Below, piece after piece: positions 43,676 through 53,292 of a stretch of DNA of 64,000 bases. The translations under genes were made by a program, and so were the position numbers. Below the pieces are notes generated by a model that saw only the letters and a program-made list of their open reading frames with translations, ran no database searches and was not told the origin of the DNA. Source of the stretch: Rhodothermales bacterium (GTDB lineage Bacteria > Bacteroidota > Rhodothermia > Rhodothermales > VXPQ01). Within the stretch, counting starts at the first letter, position 1, and each line of letters opens with the position of its first letter. The DNA is taken from assembly GCA_022825385.1 (NCBI GenBank), contig JAJDWX010000040.1, positions 40,487 through 104,486 of the forward strand, written 5' to 3'.

Positions 43676-44740
43676 ATGCCGCATGAAGAAGTCATAGCGC
43701 TTTTGAAATCCCTTGTGCGCATCCCCTCCCTGAGCGGCGAGGAGCAAAACATCGCCGGATTCGTGGAGCGGTATGTGGCGCAGCGCGGAATCGAGGCGGG
43801 GCGCATGGACAACAATGTGTTCTTCGGCCTGGGCGACGGCGAAGACGTCTTGTTGCTGAACACGCATCTGGACACCGTGCCCCCGTCGGAGCGCCATCCG
43901 CACGGCGCATTCGACGCCTGCGAGGCGGACGGCTGCGTGTACGGACGCGGAAGCGTGGACGCGAAAGCCTCCGTCGCCGCCATGACCACCGCATTGCTTT
44001 CGCTGGCCGCCGAGGGCTTCCGGCCTTCCGGGCGCGTTATCGTAGCCCTGACCGCCTGCGAGGAAACGGGGGGCGAATACAACGGACTCCAGGCGTTGCG
44101 TCCGCATTTGCCCCCGATAACGGCGGCGCTCGTGGGCGAACCCACAGACCTTGCGCCGTGCATCGCCCAAAAAGGCCTGCTCGTTCTGCGCGTGGAAGCG
44201 CAGGGCGCAACGGCCCATGCTGCACGGGCGCATCTTGGAAAAAACGCCATCGAAATCGCGGCGAGAGACATTCGGCGCGCCGCAGAGATGACTTTCGAGC
44301 GGGAAGACCCTTTTCTCGGGCGCCCTACGGTAACCGTAACCACCGTAACGGGAGGGTCCGCCCGCAACGTGGTGCCGGAGCATTGCGCGTTCACGCTCGA
44401 CATTCGCTCGACGCCCGCCTGGACGCACCGGGAACTGATCGACCGGGTTCGCGATACGCTGGAATCGGAGGTGCTCGTGCATAGCGAACGGATCGCGCCC
44501 GTCGCGACGGACCCGAGCGAACGCATCGCGCAGGCATGCTTCCGCGCCCTGCCGGACGCCAAACCGTTCGGCTCCCCCACCGCGTCGGACTGGATATTTC
44601 TGGCCGACGTCCCCACGGTCAAGATAGGGCCGGGATCAAGCGCGTTATCCCATACTCCCGAAGAGCGTATCCCGGTCGCCGAAGCCAGGCGAGCCGTGGA
44701 TGCGTATCGTTCCATTATCAAAGCGTACTTCGAATCATGA
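43676..44740 (+). CDS. argE: M20 N-acyl-citrulline/ornithine deacylase
   Basis: The 354-residue metallopeptidase of the M20 (ArgE/DapE) family has the zinc histidine in NTHLDTVPPS (near residue 64), the bridging aspartate in GRGSVDAKASVAA (near 97), the catalytic glutamates in TACEETGGEYNG (near 126) and a late SDWIFLADVPTVKIGPG. In operons with an acyl-ornithine carbamoyltransferase the substrate is N-acetyl- or N-succinylcitrulline, so I expect this to free citrulline for ArgG. It overlaps argH in ATGA. Confidence 0.9.
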   Translation: MPHEEVIALLKSLVRIPSLSGEEQNIAGFVERYVAQRGIEAGRMDNNVFFGLGDGEDVLLLNTHLDTVPPSERHPHGAFDACEADGCVYGRGSVDAKASVAAMTTALLSLAAEGFRPSGRVIVALTACEETGGEYNGLQALRPHLPPITAALVGEPTDLAPCIAQKGLLVLRVEAQGATAHAARAHLGKNAIEIAARDIRRAAEMTFEREDPFLGRPTVTVTTVTGGSARNVVPEHCAFTLDIRSTPAWTHRELIDRVRDTLESEVLVHSERIAPVATDPSERIAQACFRALPDAKPFGSPTASDWIFLADVPTVKIGPGSSALSHTPEERIPVAEARRAVDAYRSIIKAYFES

Positions 44741-46071
44741 CCCGCCCCTCGACCCCGCCGCTCTGGAAAAAATCGGACGCCTCCGCAACGATGGAGGACA
44801 AGGCGATGCGCTTCGCCGTAGGCGAGGACTATCGGTGGGATACGCTCCTTTTGCCCTACGACATACGGGCTACGCGGGCGCATGCCTGGGGCCTTGCGGA
44901 AATCGGCATCCTGAGCCGGACGGAATTCGAGGCGGTCGACAGGGCGCTGGATGCGCTGGCGGAGCAGGAACTGTCCGTCCGACCCGAAGACGAAGATTCC
45001 CATACGGTGATCGAGCATCGCCTGACGGAAGCGCTTGGCGACACAGGCAAAAAAATCCATGCGGGCCGCTCCCGGAACGATCAGGTGCTCGCTGCGCTGC
45101 GGTTGTATCTGCGGGACGCCCTGGCGGACGTCATGCGGCAAACCGCGGGGATGGCGCGCATCCTGTGCCGCCGGGGCAAGGAGTGGGAACAGTACCTGAT
45201 GCCCGGCTATACGCACATGCAACGGGCCATGCCGTCTACGGCGGGATTGTGGGCCATGGGCTACGCCGAACTGTTCGCCGTCGATATCGAGCGGCTGGGA
45301 GAGACCCTCGGACGGATCAACGTATCGCCCCTCGGATCGGCGGCGGGGTACGGCGTACCCGGGCTGGCGCTGCCGCGCAAGGAGGTGGCCCGGCGGCTCG
45401 GCTTCGACGGCGTACAGGAACATGTTACCGTCGTACAGCTGTCGCGCGGCAAACTCGAACTGGACGTAGCGCATGCGCTTGCGCAGATCGCCGGGACCTG
45501 CAACCGCCTCGCTTCGGACCTTGTGCTGTATCACACGGCGGAATTCGGTTTTCTGGAACCCGCCGACGCGTACGGCACGGGCAGTTCCATCATGCCGCAA
45601 AAACGGAACCCGGACATACCGGAGCTGGCGCGGGCCTCGTACCACCGCGTCCTGGCCGAAATGCACCTGCTGGCCTCCCTGCCCGCCAACCTGCCTTCTG
45701 GCTATCACAGGGACCTGCAGCTCGCCAAGGAAGCCGTCCTGCGCGCCGTGCATACGACGTCGAGCGTGGCGGACGCCATGACGGCGACGCTCCGAAACAT
45801 GCGCTTTGACCCGGCGCGCCTGGAGGAGGCGGTATCGCCCGACTTGTTCGCTACCGCCAGGGCTATTGACCTGACGCAAAAAGGCGCGCCCTTTCGGGAA
45901 GCGTATCGGCAAACCGCCGCCGAACTGGAAACGCTCCGGAAACCTTCCGCCGAGGAAGCCCTGTCGGCGTACCGGGTAGACGGATACCCCGGGCAATGCA
46001 GGCCCGAGCGCATCCTCGAACGCCTGAAATCGGCTTTGGGGGCGGTCGAGAAAGAGGAAGAATCGGCGTAG
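44737..46071 (+). CDS. argH: Argininosuccinate lyase
   Basis: ArgH splits argininosuccinate to arginine and fumarate. The 444-residue protein has the fumarase/aspartase superfamily motifs: EDEDSHTVIEHRLTEALG near residue 85, AGRSRNDQVLAALRLYLRD near residue 110, and the signature GSSIMPQKRNPD (near residue 285). Length is normal. It ends the seven-gene operon; the next gene is on the other strand. Confidence 0.95.
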   Translation: MTRPSTPPLWKKSDASATMEDKAMRFAVGEDYRWDTLLLPYDIRATRAHAWGLAEIGILSRTEFEAVDRALDALAEQELSVRPEDEDSHTVIEHRLTEALGDTGKKIHAGRSRNDQVLAALRLYLRDALADVMRQTAGMARILCRRGKEWEQYLMPGYTHMQRAMPSTAGLWAMGYAELFAVDIERLGETLGRINVSPLGSAAGYGVPGLALPRKEVARRLGFDGVQEHVTVVQLSRGKLELDVAHALAQIAGTCNRLASDLVLYHTAEFGFLEPADAYGTGSSIMPQKRNPDIPELARASYHRVLAEMHLLASLPANLPSGYHRDLQLAKEAVLRAVHTTSSVADAMTATLRNMRFDPARLEEAVSPDLFATARAIDLTQKGAPFREAYRQTAAELETLRKPSAEEALSAYRVDGYPGQCRPERILERLKSALGAVEKEEESA

Positions 46072-46109
46072 AATCTATGCCAATCTCGCAATCCATGGAT
46101 ACGCGAAAA

Positions 46110-46622
46110 TCAATGTCTAACATTCAGGCGTATCCACTGGGCAAGTTCCTCCACGGGTAGCATATCGGAAAGCTTTTTTGTCAACTTAAACGTTATGGAT
46201 TGCCCTTCTGCCATCCGTACAAGATGCCCGGCGGCGCCTTCGGAAATATCTCCCTTTCGCCAACCGTTAAACACGATGGCGTTGGGACATACGCCAAGGC
46301 AAAGAAGATACTTATACGCCTTGTCATGCCGTATATGATTAAACTGGAAAGTGCCGTTAGCCCCCAAAGATGCGGTTTTTACTTCTATGGGCACTCCCAA
46401 TATGGTCATATCGGTTGGATCCGTTCGATGTTCGCTCTTCGCTACGCTTATGCCGTTCTCCTCGGCATAACGCCTTACAAATTCTTCGCCAATTGCGCCT
46501 CGGTTTGTCATACCGACATGTCTATATGACTCCAAAGCAGAATTCTTCCATATTGATTCAGGAGTATGATCCCGAATCACATCACGCATGATTTGCAGGA
46601 TTTCTATGCTGGAGGTTTCCAT
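46110..46622 (-). CDS. Restriction endonuclease-like PD-(D/E)XK nuclease
   Basis: The 170-residue protein fits a PD-(D/E)XK nuclease core: GAIGEEFVRRY, then TDPTDMTILGVPIEVKTASLG (about residues 70-90, quoted in part), where the acidic residues and the E-V-K give the metal and catalytic set. It overlaps a DNA methyltransferase gene by 19 bases, so it is almost certainly the restriction half of a small type II-like system. I cannot predict the target sequence. The composition is more AT-rich than argH. METSSI at 46622 is preferred over MPGWPR at 46643. Confidence 0.7.
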   Translation of the reverse strand: METSSIEILQIMRDVIRDHTPESIWKNSALESYRHVGMTNRGAIGEEFVRRYAEENGISVAKSEHRTDPTDMTILGVPIEVKTASLGANGTFQFNHIRHDKAYKYLLCLGVCPNAIVFNGWRKGDISEGAAGHLVRMAEGQSITFKLTKKLSDMLPVEELAQWIRLNVRH

Positions 46623-47350
46623 ACGCCGTGGCCATCCTGGCATTTCCAGAAAACAAGAAAGTATGAATGATTCTTTCGTGCATGAACCTGCCTAACGGCC
46701 CTGCTCACTCCTGGACGATTGTTTCTCACGACGACAAAAAGGTCTTCTGCAACGAAGCCTATTTCAGCATATTTCTGCATGATTTCGACATGTGTAAACC
46801 GCTGCCTGTTAGAGCAAACCTCATCTTGGCACTTGACGATCATAACACCTCGATCGCGTAGTACCCGATATGCCTCCTCGCCTGCCTCGAAATACAAATC
46901 CAGAACAGCTTCGTGGTATTTTTTGTTCGTACGATTTCCACTGTCGTTGTTCCGGTAGTATCGCTCAAAGGAGCGATGCGTTTTAGCCGAATGCGCCGTT
47001 CCGCCAGGTGAATGCATATAAGGCGGGTCGAGAACAACGGCATCTATTTCTCCATTGGAATAGGGTAAATCCCGGCAATCGGTGCCCGTTAGAATATCGG
47101 TTGCGCGAAGAGCGTATAAACCATCCGGCACTCTCCGCCAAAAAACGCCTTTTCCATAGGTTACGTCAGCAACGATGCTGCCAGGTTTTAGGTAGAGGCT
47201 GAGGATTTGCGGAAAGGCATATTCGTTCCCCGACTGGAAAACGCTAAAAACAAGGTTGTTCGTTGCTTTTCCGTTTTGAACCACCCGCCTGTCCGACTCC
47301 GGCAACGACGGGCTTGGCAATCCCTGAATAACAGGCTGTGTGTAGACCAT
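46604..47350 (-). CDS. DNA methyltransferase of the restriction-modification pair (DPPY type)
   Basis: The 248-residue protein has a SAM-binding motif I (VADVTYGKGVFWR, near residue 60) and the catalytic motif IV DPPYM (near residue 108), an order that puts motif I first. The DPPY form indicates adenine-N6 or cytosine-N4 methylation. No separate target-recognition domain is obvious, apart from about 60 residues after motif IV. The MVYTQP start at 47350 is chosen over the track start at 47419, which runs into transposase remnant sequence. Confidence 0.8.
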   Translation of the reverse strand: MVYTQPVIQGLPSPSLPESDRRVVQNGKATNNLVFSVFQSGNEYAFPQILSLYLKPGSIVADVTYGKGVFWRRVPDGLYALRATDILTGTDCRDLPYSNGEIDAVVLDPPYMHSPGGTAHSAKTHRSFERYYRNNDSGNRTNKKYHEAVLDLYFEAGEEAYRVLRDRGVMIVKCQDEVCSNRQRFTHVEIMQKYAEIGFVAEDLFVVVRNNRPGVSRAVRQVHARKNHSYFLVFWKCQDGHGVWKPPA

Positions 47351-47354
47351 CGTG

Positions 47355-47639
47355 CTATGCGTTGTGGCACTTGATACGGCGGTTTCTTGTGACCAGGGCC
47401 CTGGGTGTCGTCTGGCCAACCTCCAGGGATACGGCCTCCCTGACGCGCCGATCCATGATCCAGGCGGCGAGCCGCGATACGCCCAAATCCCGGTACAACC
47501 TCATGGAGGATACGCTTTTCAGGTTGGCTTTCATAAGATACATACCAAATACCCACGTACGCAAGGACAAATTTGCGTCGGCCATGACTGTTTTTGTCTT
47601 CAGCCGGAAAAAAGCGCGGCAATGCCCTACCACCCCCAC
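47355..47639 (-). pseudogene. IS1595-family transposase remnant
   Basis: A 94-codon minus-strand frame contains LSLRTWVFGMYLMKANLKS, VSSMRLYRDLGVS and AAWIMDRRVREAV. These match the segment after the zinc ribbon in IS1595/ISXO2-like transposases (pattern: LRKW..AIYLM..., S...LHRDLG..QKTAW...HRIREA). The zinc ribbon at the front and the DDE catalytic part at the end are missing, so it is a fragment. It lies between surE and the restriction-modification genes, which suggests that an insertion sequence helped to place them here. Confidence 0.75.
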
Positions 47640-48535
47640 TCCGACAAAGGCTTCACAAAGTCGCGCGCCGTGAGATCGTAGTGAATGGGGGTGATGGAAA
47701 CGTACCCGTCCCGCACCGCCGCTACGTCCGTACCTTCGGCGGTGTCCCGGTGTTTGGACGTGCCGGTCATCCAGTAGTACGGCCGGTTGTTTGGATCAAG
47801 GCGCTTGACGAACGATTCCTGCCAGCTGGAATGCGCCTGCCGGGTAACGCGAAAGCCCCGTATGGACGACAGCGGATCGTACGGAATGTTTACGTTCAGC
47901 AACATGCCGGGCGGCAATATCTTCGGCAGGCGTCGCGCCCGATCCTTCGGAAGGTCTTTTGGCAAATCCTGCGCCCGGTCCTGCTCCAGCTTTTTCTTCT
48001 TCTCCAACTTCTTCCTGACCACCTTCTCGACGACCTGGTAGGCGATTTTCTGAGCGCCAGCGAAGTCTTCCGCCTCCCACTCGCAAAGCGACACGGCCAC
48101 CGCGTCGATGCCCAGAATAGCCGCTGCCATCGCCGCGCTGACCGTGCCCGAATAAAGCACGTTCAGCCCCATATTCTGGCCCCGGTTGATCCCGCTAACC
48201 ACCAGGTCCGGCTTGCGGGGCAGCAATTTCTGAACCCCCAGTTTGACGCTATCGGCCGGCGTACCCTGTATGCTGTAGACCTCCTTAACGTCGTACATAG
48301 GGGACGCTACCGGGAAACCGTACTCCAGGTCCGCGCGCACCGGAGCGCGCACCGTAATCGCGCACCCCACGGCGCTTTGCTCCAGATGCGGGGCGACCAC
48401 ATACACATCCACCTCCAACTCCTCCAATCCCCTCAGCCTGACCATGGCGTCCGCAAGCGCCGCAATCCCCGGCGCGTCTACCCCATCGTCGTTACTGACC
48501 AGAATAAGCAGGCGATCTTCAGACCGAGAAGCCAT
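47627..48535 (-). CDS. surE: 5'-nucleotidase SurE with a charged insertion
   Basis: SurE dephosphorylates nucleoside monophosphates and acts in stress survival. The 302-residue protein has the metal-binding ILVSNDDGVDAPGI at the start, VVAPHLEQSAVGCAIT (near residue 45), GTPADSVKLGV and SGINRGQNMGLNVLYSGTVSAA. A Lys/Arg/Asp-rich insertion (about residues 175-212, with repeated KDLPKD/RRLPK) lengthens it beyond the usual 250 residues. The track start at 48853 lies in another gene's upstream region; I choose 48535. Confidence 0.93.
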   Translation of the reverse strand: MASRSEDRLLILVSNDDGVDAPGIAALADAMVRLRGLEELEVDVYVVAPHLEQSAVGCAITVRAPVRADLEYGFPVASPMYDVKEVYSIQGTPADSVKLGVQKLLPRKPDLVVSGINRGQNMGLNVLYSGTVSAAMAAAILGIDAVAVSLCEWEAEDFAGAQKIAYQVVEKVVRKKLEKKKKLEQDRAQDLPKDLPKDRARRLPKILPPGMLLNVNIPYDPLSSIRGFRVTRQAHSSWQESFVKRLDPNNRPYYWMTGTSKHRDTAEGTDVAAVRDGYVSITPIHYDLTARDFVKPLSEWGW

Positions 48536-48582
48536 GGCGTGTATCTCTTGCGATTTCGCGCGTACGCAGCGAGCGCCACGCC

Positions 48583-49416
48583 TCAATAACTTTCGTTTTC
48601 GGATGGAAAAGCGCGCACGCGGACATCCGCGACGTATTGCTGCACCGCTTCCGTAATCGTTTTTTCGAGCTGCGCGTACCGCCGCACGAACCGGGGGGCA
48701 AAATCCGTATTCAGCCCCAGCATGTCGTGCGTAACCAGCACCTGCCCGTCGCAATGCGCCCCCGCCCCGATGCCGATCACCGGAATCGAAAGGGCCGACG
48801 AAACGTCCTGCGCCAGGCCCGCCGGAATTTTTTCGAGCACCAGCCCGAAACAACCTGCGTCTTCGAGCAGCCGGGCGTCCTCCCGAATGGCGTCCGCCTC
48901 CTCCGTGTCCTGCGCGCGCACCCGGTACGTCCCGAACCGGTAAATGCTCTGGGGCGTAAGGCCCAGGTGCCCCATCACCGGAATGCCCGCGTCGGTGATG
49001 CGACGGACCGCCTCAAGGGCCGGTTTCCCGCCTTCCATCTTGACGGCGTGCGCGCCCGCCTCTTTCATCACCCGAATGGCGGAAACCAGCGCCTCCTTCG
49101 AATTGCCCTGATACGATCCGAACGAGAGGTCCACCACGACGAGCGCATGGCGCACCGCCCGAATGACGGACTGGGCATGGTATATCATCTGGTCCAGCGT
49201 AATGGGCAGGGTCGTTTCGTAGCCCGCCATCACATTGGACGCCGAATCGCCGACCAGGAGCACATCCACGCCGGCGGCGTCCAGAATGCGCGCCGACGTA
49301 TAATCGTAGGCCGTCAGCATCGCGATGGGTATGCCGTCGCGCTTCAGGTTCTGCAGGGTCTGCGTGGTGATGCGCGGGGCGTCCACCGCGCCGGTAACAA
49401 CGGGTTCACGGCTCAT
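48583..49416 (-). CDS. panB: Ketopantoate hydroxymethyltransferase
   Basis: PanB adds a hydroxymethyl group to 2-oxoisovalerate in pantothenate and CoA synthesis. The 277-residue protein has [41 protein letters not shown] (quoted in part), VKMEGG (near residue 130), [15 protein letters not shown] (near residue 150) and a late [21 protein letters not shown]. It is on the same strand as surE, 47 bases upstream. Confidence 0.95.
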   Translation of the reverse strand: MSREPVVTGAVDAPRITTQTLQNLKRDGIPIAMLTAYDYTSARILDAAGVDVLLVGDSASNVMAGYETTLPITLDQMIYHAQSVIRAVRHALVVVDLSFGSYQGNSKEALVSAIRVMKEAGAHAVKMEGGKPALEAVRRITDAGIPVMGHLGLTPQSIYRFGTYRVRAQDTEEADAIREDARLLEDAGCFGLVLEKIPAGLAQDVSSALSIPVIGIGAGAHCDGQVLVTHDMLGLNTDFAPRFVRRYAQLEKTITEAVQQYVADVRVRAFPSENESY

Positions 49417-49459
49417 ATCGACGTCTCCTTGCCCCTGTCCCGACTCCTGCGAATAGCAA

Positions 49460-50053
49460 TTAATTCGCGCCCGAGGCCGCCGGGGCGTCGGCGGCTCCTT
49501 CTTCGTCTACGTCCAGACCCATCGCGCGCGCTACGTGCAGCGTAATGTCCTGCACGGTATCCGGGTTGACGAACAGCAAAAGCGGCTCCGCGCCGACCCG
49601 CGTACGCAATACGATATCAAGGCCGTTCGCGGCGGCGACTTCGTTGATGGCGTCCTGTATCTGCTCCAGAAGCGGCTGCATCAGTTCCGCCTGGCGCGCC
49701 GCCAGTTGCTGATCCTGGCTCTGGGCTTCGGTCTGAATCTGCTCTTGCAATTGCACCAGTTCCTGCTCGCGCTCCAGCCGTCGATCCTCGGAAAGCAGGG
49801 ACTGCTGCCGCTGATACCGCTCCAGTTTATCCTGATAATCGGCGTACAAGGCCTGCAATCCTTCCTGACTGGCGTCGAAATCCGTCTGAAGTTGCTGCTG
49901 CACCTCCTGGTACTGCGGCATGTTGATCAGGATAATCTCATGGTCGGTGAAACCCACGGAGAGCGACTGGGCATGGACGTCGCTGGCGCGGCCAACGAGG
50001 GCAAACAAAAGGACGGCGAAAAAAAGGCTTCCTGCAGAGCGGCGCGTAAACAT
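49460..50053 (-). CDS. OmpH/Skp-like periplasmic chaperone, second copy
   Basis: The 197-residue protein has a signal peptide (residues 1-28) and a long coiled-coil (about residues 48-130) rich in Gln/Glu/Arg, as in the OmpH/Skp family that holds unfolded outer-membrane proteins. Family-end residues [29 protein letters not shown] (in part) match the beta-strand core. Start at MFTRRS is chosen for the signal peptide. It follows a sister gene and bamA. Confidence 0.85.
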   Translation of the reverse strand: MFTRRSAGSLFFAVLLFALVGRASDVHAQSLSVGFTDHEIILINMPQYQEVQQQLQTDFDASQEGLQALYADYQDKLERYQRQQSLLSEDRRLEREQELVQLQEQIQTEAQSQDQQLAARQAELMQPLLEQIQDAINEVAAANGLDIVLRTRVGAEPLLLFVNPDTVQDITLHVARAMGLDVDEEGAADAPAASGAN

Positions 50054-50132
50054 AACGGATCGTTGACGTTTTCTTGTGATGCGCGGCATCCGGCAAGCAG
50101 GGCGCAAGGCGCCGGAATGCAACGCGGGGCAA

Positions 50133-50717
50133 TCAATTTTGACTATCTACATCGACGCCAAGTTCCTCAAGCACATCGTCGCTCAGGTCCAGTTGCTCCC
50201 GAACGTACATGAAAATATAATCCCCGCTCTTGTCGAATACATAGTCGTACCCGTCTCGTTCGGCCACCGTCTCGATGGCTTCGAGCACGGTCTCCTGGAT
50301 GGGACGGACCAGGCGCTCCTGCTCCTGAAAAACGCGCCCTTCCGGGCCAAAGTACTGGGACCGAAGTTGCTCCACCTCCTCTTCGGCCCGAATGATTTCG
50401 TCGCGTTTCCGCTGCCGCTCCTCGTTCGTATACAACAATTCCCGGGCCTGATACTCCCGAAAGAGTTCCTCCACTTCGTCGCGGCGGGTTTCGACCTCCT
50501 CCTGCCATTCCTGCGCCATCCGGTCGAGCTGCTGCTGCACCGTGGCGTACTCCGGCAGGTTGTCCAGGATATACTCAGAATCCACGTATCCCAGTTTCTG
50601 GGCGTACGCGGGCGCCGTCCCGAGCGCCGCGCCGAAAAGCAACGCGGCGAATACATGCGTCGCCGGGCGGGCGCTTCGCCTTAAAAACCTTGCCCAAGCG
50701 TAAACTGGAATCTCCAT
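50133..50717 (-). CDS. OmpH/Skp-like periplasmic chaperone, first copy
   Basis: The 194-residue protein has a signal peptide (about residues 1-39, ending AYA-Q), the family opening KLGYVDSEYILDNLPEYATVQ (in part), a coiled-coil rich in Glu/Arg (about residues 60-130) and a C-terminal GYDYVFDKSGDYIFMYV strand. It overlaps the end of bamA by 37 bases. Tandem Skp-type genes behind bamA are usual in Bacteroidota and supply chaperones for BamA clients. Confidence 0.87.
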   Translation of the reverse strand: MEIPVYAWARFLRRSARPATHVFAALLFGAALGTAPAYAQKLGYVDSEYILDNLPEYATVQQQLDRMAQEWQEEVETRRDEVEELFREYQARELLYTNEERQRKRDEIIRAEEEVEQLRSQYFGPEGRVFQEQERLVRPIQETVLEAIETVAERDGYDYVFDKSGDYIFMYVREQLDLSDDVLEELGVDVDSQN

Positions 50718-53284
50718 GATTTCGAACCGTCCTGGTTCCGGGTGGAAGCGAATTCGTCGAAATTATACCCGTAGGTTAATTCCACCATCCGCAAAATTGG
50801 AAGATACATGCGCACCCCAACGCCGGCGGACCGGAATAGTTCTGCCGGATTGTACAGATCGAACCGGTCCCAGGCATTGACGGCGTCAAGGAACGCGTAG
50901 GGTTGCGCCGAAAGCTGCTCGGTCTGGATCGCCATCCATTTTATTTCAGACATGTATTTGTTCAGCACGACGCCGCCCACCGGCTCGTCGTTCAGACGCG
51001 GACCTATCGCGGCGGACGGATAGCCGCGCATATACACGATATCCCGCCCGAAATAATTATAATAGCCCTGCGTATCGAACGGCGACCCGCCCACGACGAA
51101 GCGCTCGAAATTCACGCGATCCCCCGTAAGCGACCCCACATATCCGAAGTCGGAGCCGAACCGGACAGACAATTTGCGAAACAGCGGGACATTCCATTCC
51201 GTCTTGAAGCGCGTCTTGTAATACTGCACGAATCCCGGAACGGGCGGCGCGATTTCAAGAGACAGCGAAAAACTGGATCCGGTGGAGGGAAAAATCGGAT
51301 GGTCCAGCGAATTTCTGGAAAGGCTTTGCTGGAAGGTGGCGATGCGGCTGACGCCTTCCGGAATCGAGCGAAAGAGGTCCTGATTGTCGTAGTGCTGATA
51401 GCGCAGGGCGCTCCCCATGCTGAATTTGTCGTCCGGCCATTGCAGGCGCCGCTCGTAGAATATCCGGGCCGACGCCGTTCGCAAATGTCCCTGCGAACTG
51501 AATCCATAGTTGTACAAGCGACTGCTTCGACTGCGATTCCCGCCGCCGTAACTCGAATAGGAAAGCGACATGCCCACCGGCGTAGGACGCCCCCGGAACC
51601 AGGGCTCCGTATAGGAAAGCGAATAATTCTGATAAAACGATCCGGTCGTCTGTACGCCGAGGGATAGCTGCTGCCCGTCGCCCGAAGGCAGCGGATCCCA
51701 CGCCGATCCCTTGAACAGATTTTGCGCCGAAAAATTATTGAAGCCGAACCGAAGCATCAGAATAGGCCCGAAAGATCCCCACGATCCCGAAAGTTCCAGT
51801 TGATCGCTGCTCTGCTCCACGACGGAATACGTCAGATCAACCGTTTTTTCGGCCTCGTCGATGTCTATGCCGGGCCCGCCGCCCAGCGATTCCTGCGTAA
51901 AATAATTGAGTTGGCTCAGGCGGCGAATCGATTCCTGAATGGCGTCGCGGCTGAAGGTCCGTCCCGGAATCGTATACAATTCCCTCCGGACGACATGCTC
52001 CTTGGTTTTCGTATTCCCGGAAATGCTCACGTCACCGAATTCATATACTTCTCCTTCGAGGATATCGAAATGAATGTCGAGCGAATCCCCTTCGACCGTG
52101 CGGATCGTCGGTTCGATGCTGAACCGCATGTAGCCGCGGTTCATATACAGGCTGGAAATATCGCTGTTGTTCCTGTTCTGGTACAGATTCTGCTCCAGTT
52201 TCGAACGGTCGAACGCCTCTCCGTGCGCGACGCCCAGCGCGGCGCCCAGAAAATCGTCGGGGTAGACCGTATTGCCCTCCCATACGACGTCCCGGATATA
52301 ATAGCGCGGCCCTTCCTCGACCGATAATTCGACCGTGACGCCCGGATCGTCCCCCTCTTGCACGAACACGGAATCGCGGGTAATGCGCGCGTCGTAATAT
52401 CCGTTGTCGTTGTAGTGCCGAACGATATTGGCCAAGTCGGTTTCGTATTCGTTCCGGTCGAATTTCGCCCCGCTCCAGAAACGCCACCATTTGTTTTCGT
52501 TCGTCTTCTTCATTTTACGCTTCAGGCGAAAATCGGAAACGGCTTCGTTGCCTTCGATCCGGATATCCTCGACCCGCACTTTCTTGCCCCGGTCGATTAC
52601 GAAATCAAGCGTCACTTGCCCGTCGGCGGTTTCTTCCCGGCGTACGTCTACCTTGGCGAGCAGATATCCCTTTTCCCGATAATATTGCTTGATCTGCCGA
52701 TCTGTCCGCTCGATATCGGAGGGACGAACAGGCGTACCCCGCAAAAGCGGCGCTTCTTCCCGCAAATCTTTCTGCTGCCCCTTCTTGATCCCGGAAAAGG
52801 TATACTCGGCAAGGCGCGGCTCCTCTTTCACCGCGATAGAAAGATATACGCCGTCTCCCGAACGCCGCTCCTCTACGATCTTGACGTCCGAAAAAAGGCC
52901 CAGCCGATATATCGAGCGCACGGCGTCCGCGATCGTTTCGTCCCCGGGCAACGTAACGGTATCGCCCGCCGTCAGGCCGCTGGCCTGCGCGATAATGGCG
53001 CGGGCGCTTTCGCTATCCGATCCCTCCACCGTAATGTCGAGAATCTCGTAGGCCGCGGGCGGCGACGAATACGGCCCCGCCGCAGCGAAGGCGCCGGCTC
53101 CGTTAGACACGCCTTGCGCCCAGGCGGGCGCGGCGGACAAGGCGGCGGCAAGCAGAAAAAGGGGCGTTCTGGCGCTCATAATGCGTGGCATGCGCAGGGC
53201 CAGCCTCGTCCGGCGGATCGGCGAACGAATCCGGGCGGCGGGCGAGGCGGGCGCGCGTTGTATCGACACGGTGGTTCTTTTCAT
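50681..53284 (-). CDS. bamA: Outer membrane protein assembly factor BamA
   Basis: BamA inserts beta-barrel proteins into the outer membrane. The protein (867 residues from ATG 53284, 832 from ATG 53179) has a signal peptide ending APAWA-Q, POTRA domains (about residues 95-470, with YREKGYLLAKVDVRR, NDNGYYDARIT and ISGNTKTKEHVVRRE) and a C-terminal barrel that contains VRMYLPILRMVELTYGYN and ends in aromatic GQGF. I give the longer start because it lies 8 bases after uppS, but the 53179 start gives a normal-length signal peptide and may be the true one. Confidence 0.94.
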   Translation of the reverse strand: MKRTTVSIQRAPASPAARIRSPIRRTRLALRMPRIMSARTPLFLLAAALSAAPAWAQGVSNGAGAFAAAGPYSSPPAAYEILDITVEGSDSESARAIIAQASGLTAGDTVTLPGDETIADAVRSIYRLGLFSDVKIVEERRSGDGVYLSIAVKEEPRLAEYTFSGIKKGQQKDLREEAPLLRGTPVRPSDIERTDRQIKQYYREKGYLLAKVDVRREETADGQVTLDFVIDRGKKVRVEDIRIEGNEAVSDFRLKRKMKKTNENKWWRFWSGAKFDRNEYETDLANIVRHYNDNGYYDARITRDSVFVQEGDDPGVTVELSVEEGPRYYIRDVVWEGNTVYPDDFLGAALGVAHGEAFDRSKLEQNLYQNRNNSDISSLYMNRGYMRFSIEPTIRTVEGDSLDIHFDILEGEVYEFGDVSISGNTKTKEHVVRRELYTIPGRTFSRDAIQESIRRLSQLNYFTQESLGGGPGIDIDEAEKTVDLTYSVVEQSSDQLELSGSWGSFGPILMLRFGFNNFSAQNLFKGSAWDPLPSGDGQQLSLGVQTTGSFYQNYSLSYTEPWFRGRPTPVGMSLSYSSYGGGNRSRSSRLYNYGFSSQGHLRTASARIFYERRLQWPDDKFSMGSALRYQHYDNQDLFRSIPEGVSRIATFQQSLSRNSLDHPIFPSTGSSFSLSLEIAPPVPGFVQYYKTRFKTEWNVPLFRKLSVRFGSDFGYVGSLTGDRVNFERFVVGGSPFDTQGYYNYFGRDIVYMRGYPSAAIGPRLNDEPVGGVVLNKYMSEIKWMAIQTEQLSAQPYAFLDAVNAWDRFDLYNPAELFRSAGVGVRMYLPILRMVELTYGYNFDEFASTRNQDGSKSWRFQFTLGQGF

Positions 53285-53292
53285 TAACGAAG

